Origin: an uncultured Candidatus Actinomarina sp.
Lineage (GTDB): Bacteria; Actinomycetota; Acidimicrobiia; Actinomarinales; Actinomarinaceae
DNA: 64,000 bases
NCBI GenBank assembly: GCA_902571385.1
Contig: CACGBK010000001.1
Coordinates: 1-64,000, forward strand
Direction: 5' to 3'
The position numbers and the translations under genes were made by a program. Below the pieces are notes generated by a model that was given only the letters and a program-made list of their open reading frames with translations, made no database searches and was not told the DNA's origin. Shown here piece by piece: positions 42,687 through 51,530 of the stretch. Numbering within the stretch: position 1 is the first letter of the stretch; the number at the start of each line of letters is the position of its first letter.

Positions 42687-42845
42687 TTACTCTTGGTTTG
42701 CTCTTTCATATGCTTGGCTGTACAAAATTAATGTAGGAGCCCATAATCCAATATATATTGCAAGTTGTGAGTCATCCAAAACAACGTAAATAATTACAGA
42801 TGCAACAACAGAAACAATACTTGCGTATAAACCTAATTTTATCAT
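42687..42845 (-). CDS. 52-residue membrane protein, first gene of a micropeptide operon
   Basis: A 52-residue ORF with a good ribosome site (GAAAGGATATAA before ATG). Two hydrophobic stretches: LGLYASIVSVVASVIIYVV and LAIYIGLWAPTLILY. The short motif IGLWAPT resembles small membrane proteins seen in many marine bacteria (GLWxPT), none with known function. The tail is YERANQE. It starts the minus-strand run that includes the two micropeptides and the lipoprotein. Confidence 0.65.
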   Translation of the reverse strand: MIKLGLYASIVSVVASVIIYVVLDDSQLAIYIGLWAPTLILYSQAYERANQE

Positions 42846-42899
42846 TTATATCCTTTCAGTTAATATTATAATTTAACACGATTATTAATATTAATTTAT

Positions 42900-43043
42900 A
42901 TGATTGAAACATTAACATCAAATCCATTAACGTTAGTCCTTATATTCCCTGTAGTGACGTTGACAATATTCGTTGTTGGGATAATTAGGATGGATATTGC
43001 TAAATTTAATCAAAAACATGTTTTTGTCACTGAAGAAGAGTAA
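42900..43043 (+). CDS. 47-residue single-helix membrane protein
   Basis: A 47-residue ORF, MIETLTSNPLTLVLIFPVV..., with one membrane helix (about 9-31) followed by a hydrophilic tail RMDIAKFNQKHVFVTEEE. It is divergent from the 52-residue gene with 54 bases between. No strong Shine-Dalgarno is visible, so it may be leaderless or not expressed. The helix-plus-acidic-tail pattern looks like a genuine small membrane protein. No family is recognised. Confidence 0.45.
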   Translation: MIETLTSNPLTLVLIFPVVTLTIFVVGIIRMDIAKFNQKHVFVTEEE

Positions 43044-43080
43044 CTTTATTATTGTCACAATAAAATACTTATATTAACTT

Positions 43081-43581
43081 ATGGACCTTAATAATATTGA
43101 AAACTTGGAAGATGTAGAGCTTTTTGATCTTCAAAATCAAATCACCGAAATTATAAAAAAAAGAAATCTTGAAAAGGGAGATATTGAAGAAATAATAGAT
43201 AATTCATTCAACATAGGTTTTCCAAAAATTGATGGTGTCGGACTCAACCCATGGATTGATAATTCCTTAATTATTTGTCCTGGAGCAAGAATTGATAAAA
43301 CTAAAACTCGTCATATTTGTAAGTTTATAGTTATTGACGAAGAGTGGTCTTGGGAATCGCCTCATATGATAAGTGATGTAATTAGAAGAGACCAATCGTC
43401 TAAAAATTTTAGACAACACTCTATTACTTTAATCTCTCCTTTTGAAGGGATGAAGGTTCAGGTAATATCTCAGAAATCGCAACAAGGCAAACATCTTGTA
43501 GAAGGAGTCGACTCATTTGAATTTAGAAATGGAAAGTTAGAAAAAACAATGACCAAAACCTCTAGGTCTAGAGATCACTGA
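43081..43581 (+). CDS. Hypothetical cytoplasmic protein
   Basis: A 166-residue protein without signal or membrane segment. The N-terminal 45 residues are acidic and helical (LEDVELFDLQNQITEIIKKR). The rest appears beta-rich with aromatic patches such as IDEEWSWESPHMISDVIRRD and SITLISPFEGMKVQVISQK. I recognise no family. A basic C-terminus (KTMTKTSRSRDH) closes it. It is 29 bases before ndh, possibly an operon. Confidence 0.7.
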   Translation: MDLNNIENLEDVELFDLQNQITEIIKKRNLEKGDIEEIIDNSFNIGFPKIDGVGLNPWIDNSLIICPGARIDKTKTRHICKFIVIDEEWSWESPHMISDVIRRDQSSKNFRQHSITLISPFEGMKVQVISQKSQQGKHLVEGVDSFEFRNGKLEKTMTKTSRSRDH

Positions 43582-43610
43582 TTAATCAGTAAAGTTTTAT
43601 AATTTAATAT

Positions 43611-44852
43611 ATGTTGAATGTAGTTGTAATTGGTGGCGGGTTTGGAGGACTTAAATTTCTTCAACGGGCTAGAAGTAGCAAAATTCAATTTACTCTTATA
43701 GACAAGCAAAATCATCATTTATTTCAACCGTTACTTTATCAGGTAGCAACTGCAGTTTTATCTCCAGCTAATATTGCTTTTCCAATCAGAAGAATGTTTA
43801 AAAATTACAAAAATGTAAAAGTAATATTAGATGAAGCTGTAGATATAAATCGTGACGAAAAGACTGTGACCATATCAAATGGCGACAATATAAAGTACGA
43901 TCAACTAATTGTAAGTACTGGGTCAAAACATTCTTATTTTGGTAATGAAGATTGGTCTAAATATTCAAACGGACTTAAAGGAATTAATGACGCTTTACAG
44001 ATTCGTGAAAGATTATTGAGGGCCTTTGAAAAAGCTGAGAATGAAAAAAATATTGATAAGAGAGCAAAATATTTAAACTTTGTAGTCGTTGGTGGTGGGC
44101 CTACAGGAGTTGAAATGGCTGGCTCAATAGCTGAGATTGCATTTAACAACATGAAGGAAGAGTTTAGAAATTTTAAGAGTTCAGATGCTAATGTTTATTT
44201 AATCGAAGCTACTGAAAAAATCTTACCAATGTATAGTGACAGGCTGTCTGGAAAAGCAAAAAAGTATCTTGAAGACTTTGGAGTTGAAGTAAGAACAAAT
44301 GAGAAAGTTGTGAAAATAGAGAATGATCTAGTCACGACGGACAAAGAAGACATACATACAGATAATGTTGTGTGGGCAGCAGGTAACGAAGCAAGCCCAA
44401 TAATTGAGAAGCTAAATACGAAAACAGACAATGAAGGAAGAGCAATTGTTGACCCAGATTGTTCACTTAAAGACGATGGAAACGTATTTGTTATCGGAGA
44501 CGCTGCTAATTATAAAGATAAGAAAAACAACACTCTTCCAGGCATTGCCCCAGTAGCAATCCAACAAGGGAAATATCTCGCAAAAGTTATAAAGAGTAAA
44601 ACAATCAAGAAAGATAGAAAACCTTTTAAATACAATGATAAAGGAATGATGGCAACGGTGGGCAAGTATAAGGCGATAGGTAAAATTGGAAATATAGAAG
44701 TATCTGGTTTTTTAGCTTGGCTCTTTTGGAGTGCAATTCACATTCTGTATTTAATAGGATATAGATCAAAAATATTAGTTGTGATTGAGTGGATATTTTC
44801 CTACCTTTTTAATAAAAAAGGTACAAGATTAATTTATAGAGAACCAACTTAG
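43611..44852 (+). CDS. ndh: Type II NADH dehydrogenase (NDH-2)
   Basis: A 413-residue single-subunit respiratory dehydrogenase passing electrons from NADH to quinone without proton pumping. The FAD fold is VVVIGGGFGGLKFLQ. The NAD fold is FVVVGGGPTGVEMAGSIAE and the second FAD motif is VFVIGDAANYKD. PGIAPVAIQQGKYLAK matches the quinone-site region (AQPAVQQG). The amphipathic C-terminus, including FLAWLFWSAIHILYLIGY, anchors it on the membrane. The C-terminal stop lies four bases from convergent mgtE. Confidence 0.93.
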   Translation: MLNVVVIGGGFGGLKFLQRARSSKIQFTLIDKQNHHLFQPLLYQVATAVLSPANIAFPIRRMFKNYKNVKVILDEAVDINRDEKTVTISNGDNIKYDQLIVSTGSKHSYFGNEDWSKYSNGLKGINDALQIRERLLRAFEKAENEKNIDKRAKYLNFVVVGGGPTGVEMAGSIAEIAFNNMKEEFRNFKSSDANVYLIEATEKILPMYSDRLSGKAKKYLEDFGVEVRTNEKVVKIENDLVTTDKEDIHTDNVVWAAGNEASPIIEKLNTKTDNEGRAIVDPDCSLKDDGNVFVIGDAANYKDKKNNTLPGIAPVAIQQGKYLAKVIKSKTIKKDRKPFKYNDKGMMATVGKYKAIGKIGNIEVSGFLAWLFWSAIHILYLIGYRSKILVVIEWIFSYLFNKKGTRLIYREPT

Positions 44853-44855
44853 AAC

Positions 44856-46226
44856 TTACAACAATAAAAGCGCAATAGCTAGAAAGCCACCAAAACCCGC
44901 AATATCAGTAACTAATGTAAGAAATATATTTGATGCTAGTGCTGGATCAAATCCTAATTTTTTTAAAATCAAAGGTATTGATGAACCAAAAAAATTTCCA
45001 ATAAATATATTAGTAAAAACAGCAGAACCTAAAGCTAAAGAAAAATCACCTAAACCAACAAAGCTCAGTATAAGAAATGAAAAAGTGCCAACCAAGATGC
45101 CATTTATGATTCCAATCAGTGTTTGTTTTCCAATTACATCAAGAACTCTTGCCTCAGAAACATCATTTCGTGCCAAAGCTCTTATTACAATTGCTAAAGA
45201 CTGAGCACCAGAACTTCCCCCAATCAATGCAACTACCGGCATTAAAGCAGCCAGTAATACATTACTAGTAATTGTTTCCTCAAATTGGAATATCAAAAAC
45301 GAAACAATAAAAGCCAAGACCATATTTATTGCTATCCATGGAAGTCGAGACCGTATTGATTTTTGAATAGGTGTAAAAATTGTTTCTTCAGCCCCTGCAC
45401 CAAATGATTGGGAAAAATCTTCAGCAATTTCTGTTTGTATAACATCTAGTGCCGAATTTATAGTTATTTGACCAATCAATTTATTATCTTTATCAATTAC
45501 TGGGAGAGCTAGTAGTTCATATTGTCTTATTAATCCTGCCGCCTCCTCCTGATCAGACGAAGGATTTACAAATACTGGATCTTGAATCATTACATTTTTG
45601 ATTAAGTCGTCTTCATTTGCAAAGACAATTTCTCTAAAAGAAATCACTCCCGTGAGTCTATTTTCTTTATCTACTGAATATACATAAATTAAATCCTCTA
45701 CATTATTGTGAAGCAACTTAAGTTCTTTCAGAGCATCTTTAACAGTTAATCCAGTTGATATTTTTGCTACTTCTTCAGACATCTGTCTTCCTACAGAGTC
45801 TTCTGGGTAAGACAGCCTTCTATCTATATTTAGTTTTGTAGATTTGTCTAAAATTTCTAAAATTTCATCAGTTTCATCATCAGTAGATCTTTCTAAAACA
45901 TCAACAACGTCTTCTGTATCCATTTGCTTAAAAATCTCCTCAACATCTTTGTCATCCAAAGATTCAACGATTTCAATAATTGCACGTGGACGCAGGGATT
46001 CAAAAATTTTTACCGCTGTCAAGGTTGGAAGCTCGGTAATTAATTTTCCCGCCTCAATAGGTTCAAATTCTTCAAGCGCATCAGCAGAATCGAAAGGATC
46101 TTTAGTGGCTATTTGAATCCATAATTGTTTGTTTTCTTCAATATACCTATAAGCTTTTTCTGGATTAGAACGGGCTAAATCTCTAAGTTCTTTACCTTTT
46201 GATGGATTAACAATTTCATTATTCAT
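44856..46226 (-). CDS. mgtE: Magnesium transporter MgtE
   Basis: A 456-residue Mg2+ channel. The N-terminal helical domain (about 10-130) shows superhelix repeats such as LEEFEPIEAGKLITELP. Two CBS domains follow (about 135-255, with VYSVDKENRLTGVISFREI). Five membrane helices carry the pore region PVVALIGGSSGAQSLAIVIRALA and the last helix LVTDIAGFGGFLAIALLLL. ATG 46226 fits the TATCAGGTG site better than GTG 46232. No Mg riboswitch is visible upstream, so gating is probably by the cytoplasmic domains. Confidence 0.94.
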   Translation of the reverse strand: MNNEIVNPSKGKELRDLARSNPEKAYRYIEENKQLWIQIATKDPFDSADALEEFEPIEAGKLITELPTLTAVKIFESLRPRAIIEIVESLDDKDVEEIFKQMDTEDVVDVLERSTDDETDEILEILDKSTKLNIDRRLSYPEDSVGRQMSEEVAKISTGLTVKDALKELKLLHNNVEDLIYVYSVDKENRLTGVISFREIVFANEDDLIKNVMIQDPVFVNPSSDQEEAAGLIRQYELLALPVIDKDNKLIGQITINSALDVIQTEIAEDFSQSFGAGAEETIFTPIQKSIRSRLPWIAINMVLAFIVSFLIFQFEETITSNVLLAALMPVVALIGGSSGAQSLAIVIRALARNDVSEARVLDVIGKQTLIGIINGILVGTFSFLILSFVGLGDFSLALGSAVFTNIFIGNFFGSSIPLILKKLGFDPALASNIFLTLVTDIAGFGGFLAIALLLL

Positions 46227-46272
46227 GAACACCTGATATTTACTTTAATTAGATTTTATAAGTTTATTTTGA

Positions 46273-48162
46273 CTAGCTAAGTTGTTTTTTATGCCAATTG
46301 ATAATTGAATCAAATCTTTGAACTCTATGTTCTGGTTTGCCAGATCTAGAAAGTTCATGACTTTCATCTGGGAACCTTATCATTGATGACGAAACACCTC
46401 TCCTTTTAAGGTTTGAAAATAATTGCTCAGCCTGCTCAATTGGGCACCTGTAATCTTTTTCCGAATGAATTATTAGTGTTGGGGTAATAATGTTGTTTGC
46501 ATAAGTGATTGGACTTTTCTTTCTGTATAAATTCAAATTACTTTTTAGGTCATCCAAAAGATACATTTCAGGAAATCCAATTCCAATATCTGAAGTTCCG
46601 ACCATTGTTTCCCAGTTCAATAGAGCTCTCTCGACAACAGCAGATTTAAACATTTTTGGATAATGACTAATTACCCAAGAAGTCATAAAACCACCATATG
46701 AACCCCCCATAATTCCATAGTTTTTATTTTTTATTCCAAGCTTTTTTATCATCATTTCAAAGCTTTTAATTACATCATAAGTGTCATTCTCACCCCATTT
46801 GTTCCCACAAACGTCTCTAACAAACTTATGTCCTCTACCTGATGAACCACGAGGATTACAAGCTACAACATTAAAACCAGAAGATGCAAAAACCTGAAAC
46901 TCATCAAAAAACCCAAATCCATATTGACTGGCAGGACCACCGTGTATGTTTAGCAAAGTAGGTTTATTGATATCTACAAGTATTCCCCAAGCATCAATTT
47001 GAGATTTTCCAGTTTCAAATCTTTCATATACACAATTATGAGTACTTACTTTATTGTGAAAATTCTTATTAAAGTCTGAAAATTTTTTATCCTCATCATT
47101 TCTAATTAAATATACTTCATCTTTTTTGTTGAAAGAGCTTACTAGAGCATAAATATCTTCACCATCAACACAGAAATCAGAGGTTAGAAGTTCTTTATCA
47201 TATAAAATCTCAAAACTTTCAAAATCAGTTTTAAGTAGACTTTGTTTTCCAGAATCTTCATACAAAACATAAACTTTGTTATCACTAACTTTTGTTTTAA
47301 CTACACCTCTATCAACAAAATTACTAACTTTGTTGGCAATACCTCTTTTGTTAATTTTGAAAATACTAATATTTGTTGGCCAATCAAATCTCTTATCAAG
47401 ACCGACACCGTAAAGCTTATCTTGATAAGAAAATAACTGGCTCCACATACCACCTGCATTTATAACTGTTAATTGTGAATCTGAAAATTTTATAATTTGA
47501 TCTTCAAGCATCGTTCCATCTTGATTATGTTTGCTTGCTATAAAGTACATGTCAGAATCAATTTCAAGAAGAGAGGATATTGAGAGAAACATTTCTTTAT
47601 CTCCATCTATAATTTTCTGACTTTTACCGTTAGAAGTTTTTACTTTATAGATATGAAATCTTTTATTGTATATAACTCCCGTTGTATCAAATCGAAAAGG
47701 TAATTTATCAATTTCCAGAGGATGATCAGTTTTATTTTCAATTTTTTTATATTCACTGGACCACTCTTTTGTTATTACGTAAATAAATTCATCATCAAAA
47801 CTCCATAAATAATTAACAATAGAATCATCTGTTTCAAATACTATTTTTTCTTTACCCCCATTTCTAAAAACAAGCTTATTTTTTTCTAATTTTTTTTTCT
47901 TTTCTAACTTATCCAAAATTTCAGAAGATTTGGGTGTTTTGATAAACGCAAATGATTTTTTATTGTTTGAGTACTTCGGTGCTGAAAAATTCCAATACGA
48001 GGATTGTTTTAGTTCTCTCCATTGATTTTGTGAAAATTTCCATATTGAAGATTCGTATGAATTCTTATCCAGGTTCATTTTCGTTGACTTAAGTAGTAAG
48101 TCTGAGTTGTTATTACTTATTTCAGACAGGCTTAAAAAATCAGATATATTTTTTGGCTTCAT
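46273..48162 (-). CDS. S9 prolyl-oligopeptidase family serine peptidase
   Basis: A 629-residue peptidase. The first 400 residues form a degenerate beta-propeller. The C-terminal alpha/beta hydrolase domain has the oxyanion-region HGGP (LLNIHGGPASQYG), nucleophile GGSYGGFMTSW (Ser about 475), Asp in IIHSEKDYRCPIEQAEQ and His in PDESHELSRSGKPEHR. This resembles acylaminoacyl-peptidase and dipeptidyl aminopeptidase S9C enzymes. No signal peptide, so it is cytoplasmic and likely degrades oligopeptides. It is downstream of the SSS symporter and may be co-transcribed. Confidence 0.9.
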   Translation of the reverse strand: MKPKNISDFLSLSEISNNNSDLLLKSTKMNLDKNSYESSIWKFSQNQWRELKQSSYWNFSAPKYSNNKKSFAFIKTPKSSEILDKLEKKKKLEKNKLVFRNGGKEKIVFETDDSIVNYLWSFDDEFIYVITKEWSSEYKKIENKTDHPLEIDKLPFRFDTTGVIYNKRFHIYKVKTSNGKSQKIIDGDKEMFLSISSLLEIDSDMYFIASKHNQDGTMLEDQIIKFSDSQLTVINAGGMWSQLFSYQDKLYGVGLDKRFDWPTNISIFKINKRGIANKVSNFVDRGVVKTKVSDNKVYVLYEDSGKQSLLKTDFESFEILYDKELLTSDFCVDGEDIYALVSSFNKKDEVYLIRNDEDKKFSDFNKNFHNKVSTHNCVYERFETGKSQIDAWGILVDINKPTLLNIHGGPASQYGFGFFDEFQVFASSGFNVVACNPRGSSGRGHKFVRDVCGNKWGENDTYDVIKSFEMMIKKLGIKNKNYGIMGGSYGGFMTSWVISHYPKMFKSAVVERALLNWETMVGTSDIGIGFPEMYLLDDLKSNLNLYRKKSPITYANNIITPTLIIHSEKDYRCPIEQAEQLFSNLKRRGVSSSMIRFPDESHELSRSGKPEHRVQRFDSIINWHKKQLS

Positions 48163-48178
48163 TTAAATTTTCTATTTA

Positions 48179-49558
48179 CTATTTTATTCTGTTGTAAGCA
48201 AGAGTACCAATGATAGAAAAAATAAACCCTACTCCAAATGTGTTAAGGTCTGCAAGCCCATATAGATCAGTTGGTATAAATATCCCACCCGGATTTAGAT
48301 CTAAATCAATAAAATAAAATCTGTACAACACCGATGAAACAAAACCCAAAGATGTGGGGATCACTATACCCTGGCTAGTTTTTCTTGATTTAATTTTGTA
48401 AAATGCAGGGAAGACTAAACATACAGCCAAAAGGTCAGCAAATAAAAATACTGAAAATATATTCGTTACATAAAATGATAAGCCTAAAGAGCCAAAAGTT
48501 ATTATAAGTGTTATTATTTTTGCTTCAGACACACCTCTTTTTACAAGATCTAAAGCCATTGTTGAAGATATTGCACTTTGAAGAGTATCAATACTTGACG
48601 CAACAAGCATTGTGCAAAGTACAATTACAAGAATTCTTGAAAAGGTATTAAATTCTATTTGCTGGATGAAACTTAAGGAAGGATTTTCAATTCCAAAACC
48701 TGCTCCAGATGAACCTGCAATTCCAAGAACGAGTACTGTTACAAAACAACCCGATCCAGCATAAATGGACGATTTTTTAATTACATTTTCATCAATTGCA
48801 GAATATGTTCTTTGCCAGTAACCCTGAGAGAATATTTCTGCTGCAGTTACTGCAAGAATTACAGCAAGAGCAGATTTAAAACTTGCAAATGTAAATGTAT
48901 TTAATCCTCCATCGTAAGAAGCTTCGATAATATTACTAATTCCATTTTGACTTATCCATAAAACCAAAACAATAATGAGAAGTGCAATTATTGATATTCC
49001 TTGGAATCTATCAGTGACGAGGGACGCCTTAAAGCCTGAAAGATTTAAGTAAAGAAACGTTACGACTGCTATTGCTGTACAAACAATCAAACCTGAAGTT
49101 TCTGCTATTTCAGGAAACAGAAAATTTATTGATGCGAATTCAGCAATTAGAAAAGCTGACATATAGATGGTTGCAATTATTGAAACAAAAACTTGAGCAA
49201 AATTTCCATATTGTTGACTTATGTACTGAGGAAGAGTTGCTTTGTCTGGAACTGTTTGAACAATACGTGGACCCACAAAATACAACAACATAAAAGGAGT
49301 AGCGGCAGAAATTGCATAACCTATAACATCAAACCCTAAGCCATACCAGCCAACCTCTGCTGGAGAAGCAATAATCCATAATCCCATACCACTTGCGTAA
49401 AAACTCAAGGATAGATTGAGGGTCTTTTGAGATTTAAGCATAACAAAATAACTTTTATCTTCTGTTTTGTTTGCCAGCCTTCTTGTTAAGACAAGAAAGA
49501 GAAAAAGTATAAAGAATATAAGTATGTAATTAATTAAAACGTTTGTACCTAACTGCAC
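48179..49558 (-). CDS. SSS-family sodium symporter under TPP riboswitch (thiamin-precursor uptake candidate)
   Basis: A 459-residue sodium/solute symporter with about 13 membrane segments. Family features include MGLWIIASPAEVGWYGL near helix 2 and AAEIFSQGYWQRTYSAIDENVIKKSS in the centre (family GQ...QR..aak). GTG 49558 has a good GAGGTAATT site. A TPP riboswitch lies directly upstream, so the cargo is most likely thiamin or its pyrimidine precursor. SAR11 bacteria have an SSS protein with the same control (ThiV), proposed to import HMP. Whether this is an orthologue or a convergent recruitment needs a tree. Confidence 0.82.
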   Translation of the reverse strand: MQLGTNVLINYILIFFILFLFLVLTRRLANKTEDKSYFVMLKSQKTLNLSLSFYASGMGLWIIASPAEVGWYGLGFDVIGYAISAATPFMLLYFVGPRIVQTVPDKATLPQYISQQYGNFAQVFVSIIATIYMSAFLIAEFASINFLFPEIAETSGLIVCTAIAVVTFLYLNLSGFKASLVTDRFQGISIIALLIIVLVLWISQNGISNIIEASYDGGLNTFTFASFKSALAVILAVTAAEIFSQGYWQRTYSAIDENVIKKSSIYAGSGCFVTVLVLGIAGSSGAGFGIENPSLSFIQQIEFNTFSRILVIVLCTMLVASSIDTLQSAISSTMALDLVKRGVSEAKIITLIITFGSLGLSFYVTNIFSVFLFADLLAVCLVFPAFYKIKSRKTSQGIVIPTSLGFVSSVLYRFYFIDLDLNPGGIFIPTDLYGLADLNTFGVGFIFSIIGTLAYNRIK

Positions 49559-49597
49559 AATTACCTCATTTCATAAATGGGATAAGAGTTCCGAATA

Positions 49598-49670
49598 TCC
49601 CTTCGTTAGAATTACCTAACAGGTTCAGACGGTCGGTTTTTACACCCTCTCAGCATTTTGCTCCCGTTAA
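49598..49670 (-). promoter_or_regulatory. TPP (thi-box) riboswitch
   Basis: On the minus strand the sequence shows the consensus parts in order: ACGGGAGC, TGCTGAGAGGGTG, ACCGACCG, TCTGAACCTGTTAGGTAATTC, AACGAAGGGA. The CTGAGA and CCTGTTAGGTAA elements bind the pyrimidine and pyrophosphate. Downstream GGGATA (49600 side) and TATCCC (49580 side) can form a hairpin near the ribosome site, giving a likely translational switch for the symporter at 49558. Confidence 0.93.
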
Positions 49671-49713
49671 TACAATCTTACTCTATTTCCAATTTATCAT
49701 TAGTATTTCAAGA

Positions 49714-50625
49714 ATGATTAATAATAATCAAATAAACAATAGACCATCCCTCATTCAAACTATAGGAGCAGTTTTAACGGCAGGAGTTATGTGGGGTTCT
49801 GCAAATGTAATTATTCGCAGCTTGCTTATTGAAGGGTTAAATGAAATTTTTTTAGTAACAGTCAGAGTATCAATTATTGGTACTCTACTTTTCTTTTATT
49901 ATGTAATTTTTAATAAAGAAAAATTTAATAAACAGCTTTTAAAAGAAGCTTCTTTTACTGGTTTAGCCTCAATATTTTTTGTAAGTTGGGCCTTTATATT
50001 TTCTCTTCAATACATTTCGTCTGGATTAGTTACTTTATTGATAAGTTCTGCTCCAATTTTTACAGTTATGTGGGTAAAGCTAATCTTAAAAGAAGAAAAA
50101 ATTTCAAAACTAAAATATTTCTCGGTATTGATTGGTTTTTCTGGAATAGCTTATTTATTTATTTCCCAGGAAACAGGGTTGTTGAATCAAGGAAATATTT
50201 TTTTGGGAGGTACATTGGCATTCTTAGGAGTTCAATGCATTGCTCTCGCTACTGTACTTAATAGAAAATTTGCTCCTAAATATAAAGTAAGTAGCTGGTT
50301 AACCTATCAATATCCACTTGTAATAATTCTTACCCTTTTGACGTATTTAATTTCTGGAGTAGGTATTGATATATTAAATGTTTCACAGCTGATAAGACTT
50401 GGAGCATTAGTTGTATGCAATCTTGGAGCATTTTTATCTTTCACTTGGTTAATTCAAAGAGTAAGCGCATTACAGGTTGCATCTATTGATTATTTAGTAC
50501 CAGTTGTAGGAGTAACAGCCGGAGTTATATTTTTAGGAGAAACATTTAATAGTAACATTTTGATTTGTAGTATTTTTATCTTTGTATCTTTATTACTTAC
50601 AACAAAAGATGAATTTTCAAACTAA
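49714..50625 (+). CDS. DMT-superfamily permease (EamA domains)
   Basis: A 303-residue transporter with ten predicted helices in two EamA repeats. The first helix carries GVMWGSANVIIRSL (family W-G-x-x-x). The repeat boundary includes VTLLISSAPIFTVMWVKLILKEEKIS, and the second repeat ends SIDYLVPVVGVTAGVIFLGETF. ATG 49714 is chosen; a longer frame would run into the divergent riboswitch. Substrate unknown (metabolite or amino-acid exporter is usual). Its end overlaps the convergent udg gene by four bases. Confidence 0.88.
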   Translation: MINNNQINNRPSLIQTIGAVLTAGVMWGSANVIIRSLLIEGLNEIFLVTVRVSIIGTLLFFYYVIFNKEKFNKQLLKEASFTGLASIFFVSWAFIFSLQYISSGLVTLLISSAPIFTVMWVKLILKEEKISKLKYFSVLIGFSGIAYLFISQETGLLNQGNIFLGGTLAFLGVQCIALATVLNRKFAPKYKVSSWLTYQYPLVIILTLLTYLISGVGIDILNVSQLIRLGALVVCNLGAFLSFTWLIQRVSALQVASIDYLVPVVGVTAGVIFLGETFNSNILICSIFIFVSLLLTTKDEFSN

Positions 50626-51200
50626 AGATTATCAAAAGCAGTTTTAACTTTTTTTAAATCTTGCCAGGTTAGCCATTTTGGCTTACCAGGCTCTTTTGAG
50701 GGACTTCTTAAAAGATATGATGGATGAAAAATAGGCATAATTCTGATATTGTCCTTTATTATCCATTCACCTCTTATCTTTGAAATTGGTTTTTTTATCT
50801 CAAGAAATGCTTCCACAGAGGTTGATCCTGCCAAAATTATAATTTTTGGACTTAACAAATTAATCTGTTTTGTTAGCCAAGGCATACATGAATTTATTTC
50901 GTTTGAAAGAGGCTTCCTATTTTGAGGAGGTCTACACTTAACAATATTTGTAATATAACAATCCTCCAAAGGATCAATTTCAACAGAAATTAATGCTGAA
51001 TCAAGCATTTTTCCAGCTCTTCCAACAAATGGAAATCCTGTAATATCTTCTTGCTCCCCGGGCCCTTCTCCGATGATTAAAATCTTAGCTTTAGAATTTC
51101 CCTTTGCTACAACAACATTATTTCTAGTTTTAGAAAGTTCGCAAGACTTACACTTTCTACAATCTTTATGTAGCAATAAAAGTTCTTGATTTGCCTCCAT
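50622..51200 (-). CDS. Uracil-DNA glycosylase, family 4-type (iron-sulfur)
   Basis: A 192-residue DNA repair glycosylase of the UdgA/SPO1-like group. The 4Fe-4S ligands are the N-terminal CRKCKSC pair (Cys about 14 and 17 or 17 and 20) and Cys residues in CYITNIVKCRPP. The active-site motif GEGPGEQEDITGFPFVGRAG and the C-terminal FHPSYLLR match family 4. It removes uracil from DNA, relevant to an AT-rich genome with frequent C deamination. Confidence 0.9.
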   Translation of the reverse strand: MEANQELLLLHKDCRKCKSCELSKTRNNVVVAKGNSKAKILIIGEGPGEQEDITGFPFVGRAGKMLDSALISVEIDPLEDCYITNIVKCRPPQNRKPLSNEINSCMPWLTKQINLLSPKIIILAGSTSVEAFLEIKKPISKIRGEWIIKDNIRIMPIFHPSYLLRSPSKEPGKPKWLTWQDLKKVKTAFDNL

Positions 51201-51530
51201 ATATAAATTCTAATAGAAAGTTATTTTGAGAAGTCCCTAGCAAGAACTGGGAAGTTTTATATAAAAACTAATTGAACAGAAATTACTTAGTTGCTTAATA
51301 TTTATAAATACTTTTTTTAAATATCATGTAAACACAAAGAAAACATATTTTAAAATGAGAAAACCCTTGAATACTCCGCTTGTTTTGTTGCCAAAACTCA
51401 CTTGCTTCAAGGGCTATCTCTTTTTCTTCCTGCAATGATTATCTATAAAGACTTTCTTCACAAAAAGTTAATATAAAATTACACTGAAAATAAATTTTTT
51501 TCAAAAAAAAAGATAATTTTTTTTCCCACT
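51201..51530. other. Gene-free AT-rich spacer with one long imperfect hairpin
   Basis: There is no credible gene in this 330-base stretch between two minus-strand genes. It contains long A and T runs (about 51480-51530) and one strong inverted repeat. CCCTTGAA (51364-51371) pairs with TTCAAGGG (51406-51413), enclosing an inner stem GTTTTG/CAAAAC (51382-51387, 51392-51397). On the minus strand this stem is followed by TTTTC, so it may be the cbiM terminator; it could also be part of a small RNA. Confidence 0.6.
51364..51413 (-). terminator. Possible terminator or structured RNA after cbiM
   Basis: The eight-base outer stem, a perfect six-base inner stem with a four-base loop and a short T run on the minus strand suggest transcription end for cbiM. 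The distance from the cbiM stop (about 120 bases) and the large asymmetric internal loop are unusual for a plain terminator. Confidence 0.4.

Noticed and set aside
51355-51438. 27-codon plus-strand ORF starting MRKPLNTPL
   Set aside because: It runs straight through the nested hairpin at 51364-51413, has no ribosome site and no coding character; the RNA structure explains the sequence better.
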